DNA of 16,603 bases from CAINDZ01 sp041908585 (lineage in GTDB: Bacteria > Krumholzibacteriota > Krumholzibacteriia > LZORAL124-64-63). This document shows positions 7,202-16,603 of the stretch, piece after piece. Location: NCBI GenBank assembly GCA_041908585.1, contig JAYRFB010000165.1, positions 1-16,603 of the forward strand, read 5' to 3'. Under the pieces are notes generated by a model. That model worked only from the letters and a program-made list of their open reading frames with translations. It made no database searches and was not told where the DNA came from. Position 1 is the first letter of the stretch. The number at the start of each line of letters is the position of its first letter. The translations under genes were made by a program, and so were the position numbers.

Positions 7202-8065
7202 TCAGCGGGGAGCGGACCCGAGGGCCTCGCCCGCGGCTGCCAGGTCCTCGAGCTCGACCATGAGCTGCGCCAGGACGATGTCGCCCGCCCCGAGCGTCGC
7301 GGCCTCCTCGGTCACGGCCAGCACGAGCGACGGGTCGGTCGCGATGCCGATCCCGAGCCGCCGGCAGGCCTTGTTGGCCAGCGAGACCAGGTTCAGCAGC
7401 GTGCCTGACTGCGTCAGGTCCTCCAGGTGGTGGTCGCGGATCAGCAGCGCGTACTCGTCCGGCAGCCCCCAGGCGCGCGCCAGGTCGAAGCCGCGCGTCG
7501 TGTGCGCCGAATCGAGGATCTCCAGCACCAACGGCTCGGACAGGCCCTCGCCGAGGCCCTCCTCCACACTTACGTCCTCGATCACCTTGATCAGGAGCAG
7601 CTTGCCGACGTCGTGGAGCAGGCCGCCGACGAATGCCACCTGCTCGAGGTCACGGTAACCCAGCTTCCGCGCCAGCCACGCCGCGCCATGCGCTGCCGCC
7701 TGCGAGTGCTGCCACAGCGGCTCCATGAGCGCCTGCAGCGTCGGCGAGACGGCGCAGTACTGCTGCTTCTCGCAGGCCTGGACGGCGACCCTCAGGAGCT
7801 GGGCCGTGCCCAGGCGCACCGAAGCCTCGCGGACGGTCGCCACCTTGGACAGTCCGGCGTAGAGGGCGCTGTTGGCGGCGCGCAGGACCTCGCCCGTCAA
7901 GGCCGCGTCACCGCCGATGAGCGCCGCGACCCGGGCCAGGTCCACGTCCGGGTCGGCCACGAGCCGGTGCAGTTCGGTCGCGACCCCGCTGCGCGCAGGG
8001 AGGTCGAAACGACCGGTGGCGATGCGTTCCTCGATCATCGCCAACAGGGAACGCGTGCCGCTCAT
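7202..8065 (-). CDS. HDOD-domain signalling protein
   Basis: The 287-residue protein is almost entirely one HDOD domain, an HD-superfamily regulatory helical fold seen in bacterial motility, type IV pilus and biofilm signalling. The N-terminal part has the characteristic LPARSGVATELHRLVADPDVDLARVAALI helix pair and the AANSALYAG stretch. Unlike many HDOD proteins it keeps several metal-type residues: H120, H151-D152 in GLLHDVGKL, and D211-H212-H213 in IRDHHLED. Hydrolase activity is therefore conceivable but unproven. The ATG (complement of 8063-8065) overlaps the stop of the upstream ATPase gene as ATGA, with AGGGGG seven bases upstream (complement of 8073-8078). Translational coupling is likely. 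The pairing suggests a role in control of the pilus or secretion motor. Confidence 0.85.
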   Translation of the reverse strand: MSGTRSLLAMIEERIATGRFDLPARSGVATELHRLVADPDVDLARVAALIGGDAALTGEVLRAANSALYAGLSKVATVREASVRLGTAQLLRVAVQACEKQQYCAVSPTLQALMEPLWQHSQAAAHGAAWLARKLGYRDLEQVAFVGGLLHDVGKLLLIKVIEDVSVEEGLGEGLSEPLVLEILDSAHTTRGFDLARAWGLPDEYALLIRDHHLEDLTQSGTLLNLVSLANKACRRLGIGIATDPSLVLAVTEEAATLGAGDIVLAQLMVELEDLAAAGEALGSAPR

Positions 8066-9978
8066 CGCAGGACCCCCTGCAACCTGTGGAGCTCCTGCAG
8101 CGGCCGCGGGCGCGCGAGCCGGGGCAGGGTCCGGATGATCTCCTCGAACGACGTCAGGCCCTCGCTGGCCTTGTAGATTCCGTCCTCCAGGAGCGAGACC
8201 AGGCCGGTGCTTTCCATGCTGATGCGACGGATCTCGTAGCTGGTCCGCCGCTGGATCAGCGCGTCCTTGACCTGCTCGTTGAGGATAAGCAGCTCGAACA
8301 CGGCCAGTCGTCCCTTGTAGCCCAGGTAGCGGCAGGCGCTGCAGCCGGTGCCGCGCGCGAACACGAGGCGCGTCACCTCGCGTGGCTGGTAGCCGAGGCG
8401 GCGGATCTCGTCGGGGGTCAGGACATGGTCCTGCCGGCACTCGGGGCAGACCCGGCGCAGCAGCCGCTGGGCCAGGACGCTGACCACCGTCGACGAGATC
8501 AGGAACGCCTCGATGTCCATGTGCAGCAGCCGCAGCAGGCCGCCGATGGAGTCCTCGGTGTGGAACGTCGTCAGCACCTTGTGGCCGGTGAGGGCCGCCT
8601 GGATCGCCGTGTCCGCGGAGAAGCGGTCGCGGATCTCGCCGATGACGATCACGTCCGGGTCCTGCCGCACGATGTGGCGCAGGGTCTCCTCGTAGGTGAT
8701 GCTGATCTTCGGGTTGATCGAGCACTGGTTGATGCCGTTGATCACGTACTCGACCGGGTCCTCGGCGGTGATGATGCTCGTGTTGATGCTGTTGAGGTAG
8801 TTGATGGCGCCATACAGCGTCGTCGTCTTGCCGGAGCCGGTCGGTCCGGTGACCAGGACGACGCCGCTGGGCACGTCCAGCACGTCGTCGCGGAAGCGCT
8901 GGAGCATGCGCGGCGACATGCCGATGTCGTTCACGTCGAGCAGGTTGCTGCGGTTGTTGAGCAGGCGCAGGACGATCTTCTCGCCGTGGATCGTCGAGTA
9001 GAACGACACGCGCAGGTCCAGGCTTGCCCCCTCGTGCTCGAAGAGCATGCGGCCGTCCTGGTGCCGGCGCCGCTCGGCGATATCGGCGCCCGCAAGCACC
9101 TTGATCCGGCTGGTGAGCGCGCGCGCCGACTCGAGCGGCAGGTCCGCGTGCTGGACCAGCACGCCGTCCTGGCGGAAGCGGACGCGCAGGCGATCGGACA
9201 TGGGCTCGATGTGGATGTCGCTGGCGCGCTGGGCGATGGCCTCGGCGATGATCCGCTGCACCGCCTGGACCTGGGCGCCCTCGTTCTCCAGTCGGCCGGC
9301 GCCCTCTGACGCGCTGGTCACCGACCGCAACGCCTGGTCCAGGACGTGCCGGCGCACGAGGCACGGCGTGACCGCCTCCGCCAGCGTGCGTGAGGCCTCG
9401 GCGACCGGCTCGCCTGCGAGCGGGTCGGCGATGGCCAGCATCAGGCCACCGTTCTGGTCGCGGAACGGGTACGCCTGGTGCCGCGCGAACCACGCCGGCT
9501 TGAAGCGGGCGAGCATGGCGCGATCGGTGGGCAGCCGCTCCAGTTCCAGGTAGCCCAGCCCGAGCTGTGCCGAGAGGACCTTGAGCAGGTTGTCCTCGGA
9601 GATGAAGTGGTTCTCGACCAGGACCTCGCCCAGCCGGCGCCCCGGCGACTCCTTCTGCAGCGCTACGGCCGCCTGCAGGTCGGGCGCCGAGATGATGCCG
9701 AGCTCGAGCAGCAGCGTTCCCAGCCGCAGCTTGACGCGGTTGCGGGTGAGGGTCTCGCGCAAGGCCTGGGGCGTCACCAGCCCCAGGTCCTGCAGCACCA
9801 GCACCAGCGAGCGGGGGCTGGCCAGGCGGGACTGCACGCGGAGCGCGTAGGCGATGTCGGGCTCGCCGACGAGGCCGGCCTCGACCAGGATCGCGGCGAT
9901 CTCCTGGTGAGCCTGGGCAGTCGCACCTTCACCCGTGTCGGCGGGGTCACGTCCTGGTGGCGCGATGGCGGTGGACAC
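8062..9978 (-). CDS. GspE/PilB/MshE-family secretion or type IV pilus assembly ATPase with MshEN repeats
   Basis: This cytoplasmic hexameric ATPase would power a type II secretion system or type IV pilus. From GTG 9978 it is 638 residues; GGAGG lies nine bases upstream (complement of 9988-9992). GTG 10008 would add ten residues. Residues 85-108 and 115-138 are two textbook 24-residue MshEN motifs (RLGxxL...G/HxI...Lxxx...Q), a known cyclic-di-GMP receptor. Two degenerate copies seem to precede them (about 27-80). The ATPase core has Walker A GPTGSGKT (378-385), an Asp-box segment TAEDPVEY, Walker B DPDVIVIGEIRD, the His-box segment LTTFHTEDS, and a CxxC...CxxC zinc site (C511, C514, C546, C549). 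GspE, PilB and MshE cannot be separated here because no pilin or secretin gene is present. An HDOD gene follows with a 4-bp overlap. Confidence 0.92.
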   Translation of the reverse strand: MSTAIAPPGRDPADTGEGATAQAHQEIAAILVEAGLVGEPDIAYALRVQSRLASPRSLVLVLQDLGLVTPQALRETLTRNRVKLRLGTLLLELGIISAPDLQAAVALQKESPGRRLGEVLVENHFISEDNLLKVLSAQLGLGYLELERLPTDRAMLARFKPAWFARHQAYPFRDQNGGLMLAIADPLAGEPVAEASRTLAEAVTPCLVRRHVLDQALRSVTSASEGAGRLENEGAQVQAVQRIIAEAIAQRASDIHIEPMSDRLRVRFRQDGVLVQHADLPLESARALTSRIKVLAGADIAERRRHQDGRMLFEHEGASLDLRVSFYSTIHGEKIVLRLLNNRSNLLDVNDIGMSPRMLQRFRDDVLDVPSGVVLVTGPTGSGKTTTLYGAINYLNSINTSIITAEDPVEYVINGINQCSINPKISITYEETLRHIVRQDPDVIVIGEIRDRFSADTAIQAALTGHKVLTTFHTEDSIGGLLRLLHMDIEAFLISSTVVSVLAQRLLRRVCPECRQDHVLTPDEIRRLGYQPREVTRLVFARGTGCSACRYLGYKGRLAVFELLILNEQVKDALIQRRTSYEIRRISMESTGLVSLLEDGIYKASEGLTSFEEIIRTLPRLARPRPLQELHRLQGVLR

Positions 9979-10129
9979 GAGTGCATTCCTCCGGGCGAAG
10001 GCCCGCACAAGGGGCCGGACTGCGATCTCCCCGGCGATATCGACCTTTCAGCGGACCGGTTTAGCCAAACACTCATCGCCTTGGCATGATTTCGAACTGG
10101 ATTCCGGGGCCGCCCGGCCGCGCAATCCA
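9979..10129. other. intergenic region upstream of the ATPase gene, no gene seen
   Basis: This stretch separates the divergent ATPase gene (minus) from the trp promoter (plus). It contains the ATPase ribosome binding site (complement of 9988-9992) and a small GTTT-AGCC-AAAC imperfect dyad at 10059-10070. It is visibly less GC-rich than the flanking genes around 10060-10100, as promoter DNA often is. I could not identify a convincing minus-strand promoter. Confidence 0.4.
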
Positions 10130-10158
10130 TTGACACGAGCTCCGAATCACGTTAAGAT
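10130..10158 (+). promoter_or_regulatory. trp operon promoter
   Basis: TTGACA (10130-10135, perfect -35) and TAAGAT (10153-10158, four of six to TATAAT) are spaced by exactly 17 bp. Transcription would start near 10165, about 65 bases before the leader-peptide ATG. It is the only near-consensus promoter I see upstream of trpE and sits correctly for an attenuated leader transcript. No TrpR-type CTAG-rich operator overlaps it, so attenuation may be the main transcriptional control. Confidence 0.7.
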
Positions 10159-10230
10159 CAATCCCAGATCGCGGACCGCCCCCGGGCCGTTCGCGCCGGC
10201 AAGCCAGGGCAAACCAAGCAGGGGTCCCGG

Positions 10231-10359
10231 ATGTCCATCTGCCGCAACCACCTTCCGCGCGCCGCGGCCCGCCAGGGCCTCGGCGGTGCGTGGCGTTGGT
10301 GGCGCTGGCCGATGACGGGCCCGGAGCCCGGCCGTGGCGCGCGTGGAGGGACGACCTGA
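10231..10359 (+). CDS. trpL: trp operon leader peptide (attenuation sensor)
   Basis: This 42-codon ORF starts at ATG 10231 with AGGGG six bases upstream (10220-10224) and ends at TGA 10357. Codons 21-26 (10291-10308) read Trp-Arg-Trp-Trp-Arg-Trp: four Trp in six codons, a density essentially seen only in trp leader peptides. It lies between a consensus promoter and a perfect hairpin terminator, directly upstream of trpE. In the known mechanism, scarce charged tRNA-Trp stalls the ribosome on these codons, which allows an antiterminator to form and the operon to be transcribed. The tail is unusual: 16 sense codons follow the last Trp, whereas the classic E. coli leader stops soon after its Trp pair. 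The peptide itself probably has no function after synthesis. Confidence 0.88.
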   Translation: MSICRNHLPRAAARQGLGGAWRWWRWPMTGPEPGRGARGGTT

Positions 10360-10398
10360 CCTGACCCGCGACACCGAGCCGACACCGAGCCCGTCATC
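10311..10398 (+). promoter_or_regulatory. antiterminator pairing of the trp leader
   Basis: GATGACGGG (10311-10319), three bases after the last Trp codon, is an exact copy of the 3' arm of the terminator (10404-10412). It can therefore pair over nine bases with CCCGTCATC (10390-10398), the terminator's 5' arm, making the two structures mutually exclusive. A competing local hairpin is possible: GGCC plus GGGC (10307-10310, 10317-10320) with GCCCGGCC (10326-10333). It would hide the 9-mer when no ribosome is stalled. The complementarity is read directly; the switching order is inferred from classical attenuation. Confidence 0.75.
10370..10391. repeat. 11-bp tandem repeat in the trp leader
   Basis: GACACCGAGCC occurs at 10370-10380 and again immediately at 10381-10391. 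The second copy runs two bases into the terminator stem. It lies after the leader-peptide stop codon, so it changes only the spacing between that stop and the attenuator. It may be a simple duplication. Confidence 0.85.
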
Positions 10399-10422
10399 CC
10401 CCGGATGACGGGTTTTCGATTT
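10390..10422 (+). terminator. trp attenuator (intrinsic terminator)
   Basis: CCCGTCATCC (10390-10399) and GGATGACGGG (10403-10412) form a perfect 10-bp stem with a CCC loop, followed at once by TTTTCGATTT (10413-10422). It stands 30 bases after the leader-peptide stop and 73 bases before the trpE ATG. When tryptophan is plentiful it should end transcription before trpE. This is the best U-tract terminator in the window, and it lies upstream of an operon rather than after one. Confidence 0.9.
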
Positions 10423-10495
10423 CCAGGGCAGGTCGCGGCGGAGGGCCGTGGCGCCGACGGAACCCACTGGCAGCCAGAAGGAAGCGAGCCGCAGC

Positions 10496-12013
10496 ATGGA
10501 TGGAACGAGTCGAACCAGCGCCGCAGGTCCGGGGGCCCCGCCGCCCCTGGCGCCGGTGCGCACGGTGATCCCGGCCGACCTCGAGACCCCCGTCTCGGTG
10601 TTCCTCAAGCTCGAGAGCCGGGGCGCGGCGTTCCTGCTGGAGAGTGTCGAGCGCGGGCTGCAGATGGGGCGCTACTCGTTCATCGGCCTGGACCCGGGCA
10701 CCGAGCTGACGCTGCGGGACGATGTGGTCACGATCACCCGGCGGGACGACGAAGTCACGCGCAGGGCCGACCTCCCGCTGGACCCGGCCGACCCGCTGTC
10801 CGCGCTGCGGACCGAGCTGTCGCGCTCGCCGCTGGCCGCGTCGCCCGATCGCCCGCTGCCGCCGCCGCTGGGCGGCGCCGTCGGCTACCTGGGTTACGAC
10901 CTGGTCCGGCTCTTCGACGGCATTCCGCTGCCCGCTGGTGGCGGCGACGGGCTGCCGGCGTTCCACTTCATCGTACCGCGCGCGATGGTCGTGTTCGATC
11001 ATGCCCGCAGCGAGCTGGAGGTCCTGGTGTTGCCGGCCGACGCCTCGGCAATGGCGCGCGACCGCGCTCAGGCGCGCTGCGACGAGTTGCTCGGGCTGCT
11101 CGCGGCGCCCCTGCCGGCGGCCGCCCGGCGCGGCGCCCCGGTGCTGCCCAACGGTGCCGACGGGCCGGACCCGGGCGCCCACGGCCTGCGCGCCGACGTC
11201 ACGCGCGACGAGTTCATGGATCGCGTCCGCCGCGCCCAGGAGCACATCCTGGCCGGCGACGCCTTCCAGATCGTGCTCAGCCAGCGCCTGGCTGGTCCCG
11301 CGACGGCGCCGCCGTTCGCGGTCTACCGGGCGCTGCGCATCCTCAACCCGAGTCCGTACCTGTTCTACCTGGATTTCGGGGACCACCAGCTGGTGGGCTC
11401 GTCGCCGGAGATGCTCGTGCGCCTGCACGACGGCCGGCTTCAGGTCAACCCCATCGCCGGCACGCGGCCGCGCGGCGACAGCGCGGCCGCGGACAATGCG
11501 CTGGCGGCCGACCTGCTGGCCGACCCCAAGGAGCGCGCCGAGCACGTGATGCTGGTCGACCTGGGCCGCAACGACCTCGGCCGCGTCTGCCGCCTGGGTT
11601 CGGTGAGCGTCGACGACTTCATGACCGTCGAGCGCTACAGCCACGTGATGCACCTGGTCTCGCGCGTCTCGGGCGAGCTGCTGCCCGGCCTGGACATGTT
11701 CGACGCGCTGCGGGCCGCCTTCCCGGCGGGCACCGTCACCGGTGCCCCCAAGATCCGGGCGATGCAGATCATCAGCGAGCTCGAGGGCCGGCGTCGCGGG
11801 CACTACGCGGGCGCCGTCGGCTACTTCGGCCAGGCGGGAGACATGGACATGTGCATCGCCATCCGCACGCTGCTGTGCCGGGACGGCCGGTTCAGCGTGC
11901 AGGCCGGCGCCGGCATCGTCGCCGACTCGGACCCGGCCCGGGAACACCAGGAGACGCTGGACAAGATGGGCGCCCTGGCCCGCGCGGTCCGCCTGGCCGG
12001 AGGTGAGCGCTGA
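10496..12013 (+). CDS. trpE: anthranilate synthase component I
   Basis: TrpE uses ammonia supplied by TrpG to turn chorismate into anthranilate, the committed step to tryptophan. The protein is 505 residues from ATG 10496; GTG 10448 is an in-frame alternative, but its GGAGGG is only two bases away. The N-terminal LLES motif (47-50) is the known tryptophan feedback-binding element. The chorismate-binding domain is complete, with NPSPYLFYLD, LVGSSPEMLVR, PIAGTRPRG, the LVDLGRNDLGRV segment, GAPK (416-419) followed by IRAMQIISELE, and GAVGYFG. LLES and the trp operon setting favour TrpE over the related PabB. trpG follows after one base. Expression should be controlled by the attenuator just upstream. 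Confidence 0.96.
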   Translation: MDGTSRTSAAGPGAPPPLAPVRTVIPADLETPVSVFLKLESRGAAFLLESVERGLQMGRYSFIGLDPGTELTLRDDVVTITRRDDEVTRRADLPLDPADPLSALRTELSRSPLAASPDRPLPPPLGGAVGYLGYDLVRLFDGIPLPAGGGDGLPAFHFIVPRAMVVFDHARSELEVLVLPADASAMARDRAQARCDELLGLLAAPLPAAARRGAPVLPNGADGPDPGAHGLRADVTRDEFMDRVRRAQEHILAGDAFQIVLSQRLAGPATAPPFAVYRALRILNPSPYLFYLDFGDHQLVGSSPEMLVRLHDGRLQVNPIAGTRPRGDSAAADNALAADLLADPKERAEHVMLVDLGRNDLGRVCRLGSVSVDDFMTVERYSHVMHLVSRVSGELLPGLDMFDALRAAFPAGTVTGAPKIRAMQIISELEGRRRGHYAGAVGYFGQAGDMDMCIAIRTLLCRDGRFSVQAGAGIVADSDPAREHQETLDKMGALARAVRLAGGER

Positions 12014-12014
12014 G

Positions 12015-12597
12015 ATGATCCTCCTGGTCGACAACTACGACTCGTTCACCTGGAACCTGGTCCAGGCGCTGGGCAGCCAGGGAGCCGACGTCCACGTCGT
12101 GCGCAACGACGCGATCTCCGTGGCCGGGGCCGAGGCGCTGCATCCAGCCGCCCTGGTCGTCTCCCCCGGTCCCGGCGGGCCGCGCGATGCCGGCGTGAGC
12201 CTGGACCTCATCGAGGCGTTCAGCGGCCGCGTGCCGGTGCTGGGCGTTTGCCTGGGGCACCAGTGCATCGTGCACGCGGCCGGCGGCAGCGTGGTCCGCG
12301 CGGCGCGCCCCGTGCACGGCCGCACCAGCCGAGTCTACCACGACGGCGCCGGCATCTACGCCGGGCTGCCCAACCCCTTCGAGGCGGCGCGGTACCATTC
12401 GCTGATCGCGGCGGAGGCCGACCTTCCCGCCTCGCTGCGCGTGTCCGCCTACACCGCCGAGGGCGAGATCATGGGCGTGCGGCACGCCGAGCACGCGGTC
12501 GAGGGCGTGCAGTTCCATCCCGAGTCCATCCTGACGGTCGAGGGCCGGCTCCTGCTCGCCAACTTCCTGGGCGCCGTGCGCGCCGCCGGAGGTCGTC

Positions 12598-12605
<8 letters not shown>
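12015..12605 (+). CDS. trpG: anthranilate synthase component II (glutamine amidotransferase)
   Basis: TrpG hydrolyses glutamine and channels ammonia to TrpE. It is 196 residues, standard for a free class I glutaminase subunit. It starts LLVDNYDSFTWNLVQ, has the oxyanion segment SPGPGGP, and contains the complete catalytic triad: C79 in GVCLGHQ, H168 and E170 in FHPES. ATG 12015 lies one base after the trpE stop. Its ribosome binding site GGAGGTGA (11999-12006, eight bases upstream) is fully complementary to the usual 16S tail. The gene overlaps trpD by eight bases. As in many bacteria, it might also serve PabB for folate synthesis, which cannot be judged here. Confidence 0.96.
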
Positions 12606-16287
<3,682 letters not shown>

Positions 16288-16304
<17 letters not shown>

Positions 16305-16603
16305 ACTGGCGAGCACGCTGCGTGCGCGGGGAGAGCGGCCGCTGGTGCCGTTCCTGACGGCGGGCTACCCGGACGCCGAGCGCTGCCGCGCCGCCCTGCG
16401 GGGTGTGCAGGAGTCCGGCTGCGCGCTGGTCGAGCTCGGCGTGCCGTTCAGCGACCCGGTGGCCGACGGCCCGGTCATCCAGGCCGCATCGCAGCGGTCG
16501 CTGGCGCAGGGCACCACACCGGGCGCTGCCCTGGAACTGGCGGCGTGGGCGACGACGGAGCTGGGGCTGTCGGTCGCGCTGAGGGGCTACCTCAACCCGA
16601 TCC
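16288..16603 (+). CDS. trpA: tryptophan synthase alpha subunit (partial, cut by window end)
   Basis: The first 105 codons are present. TrpA cleaves indole-3-glycerol phosphate and passes indole through a tunnel to the beta subunit, here the C-terminal part of the TrpCFB fusion. The frame shows PLVPFLTAGYPDA followed by LVELGVPFSDPVADGPVIQAAS. Glu49 and Asp60 fall at the same numbers as the two catalytic residues of the Salmonella enzyme. A YLNPI segment ends the visible part, preceded by Arg-Gly rather than the more usual Met-Thr-like pair. ATG 16288 overlaps the end of trpCFB by 17 bases, and its ribosome binding site GGAGGGGG (16275-16282) lies within the fusion's glycine-rich tail. Confidence 0.95.

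Noticed and set aside
7202..9493. A 763-codon minus-strand frame that would give the HDOD protein a huge N-terminal extension
   Set aside because: The extra part lies in another frame of the ATPase gene and is Arg/Pro-rich noise. The HDOD domain begins at the well-placed ATG at 8065 with AGGGGG upstream.
10059..10100. Sigma54-type GG-N10-GC promoter near TTGGCATGATTTCG or its complement
   Set aside because: The GG and GC elements are not at the required spacing on either strand.
10394..12034. A 546-codon minus-strand frame across trpE, and another plus-strand frame at 10405-12006
   Set aside because: Both are shadows of trpE, whose frame has all family motifs.

Overview
The window is very GC-rich and gene-dense, with tight operons and strong GGAGG-type ribosome binding sites. 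Its genes are ordinary bacterial housekeeping genes plus a secreted, multi-domain metallocarboxypeptidase that ends in an Asn-Pro-Phe-Asn-Pro type C-terminal domain. Secreted proteins with that ending are common in the FCB group and neighbouring GC-rich candidate phyla (Eisenbacteria, Krumholzibacteria, Latescibacteria-like). I infer a free-living, tryptophan-prototrophic member of such a lineage. The sequence alone does not fix the phylum.

Layout: (1) 1-1032 (+): the end of dihydropteroate synthase (folP) and the diadenylate cyclase cdaA. (2) 1096-2220 (-): chorismate synthase aroC, convergent with cdaA. (3) 2332-4361 (+): a solitary asparagine-synthase-like gene without the glutaminase cysteine, with a plausible promoter and a 9-bp hairpin in its leader. 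(4) 4500-7115 (+): an exported M14 carboxypeptidase, closed by a strong hairpin terminator. (5) 7202-9978 (-): a GspE/PilB-type secretion or pilus ATPase carrying MshEN cyclic-di-GMP-binding repeats, coupled by an ATGA overlap to an HDOD-domain gene. (6) 10130-16603 (+): a complete-looking tryptophan operon, trpL-trpE-trpG-trpD-trpCFB-trpA, with trpA cut by the window end.

The tryptophan operon is the highlight. A TTGACA-N17-TAAGAT promoter is followed by a 42-codon leader ORF containing Trp-Arg-Trp-Trp-Arg-Trp, then by a 10-bp/3-nt-loop hairpin and a T-rich tract. The 9-mer GATGACGGG just after the Trp codons is an exact copy of the 3' arm of that terminator, so it can pair with the 5' arm and act as an antiterminator. 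This is ribosome-mediated attenuation read directly from the sequence. Downstream, indole-3-glycerol-phosphate synthase, phosphoribosylanthranilate isomerase and tryptophan synthase beta are one uninterrupted 880-residue frame with no start codon at the F/B junction: a TrpC-TrpF-TrpB triple fusion. The encoded steps run from chorismate (made by AroC, encoded in the same window) to tryptophan. Feedback inhibition of TrpE (LLES motif) and attenuation would work together.
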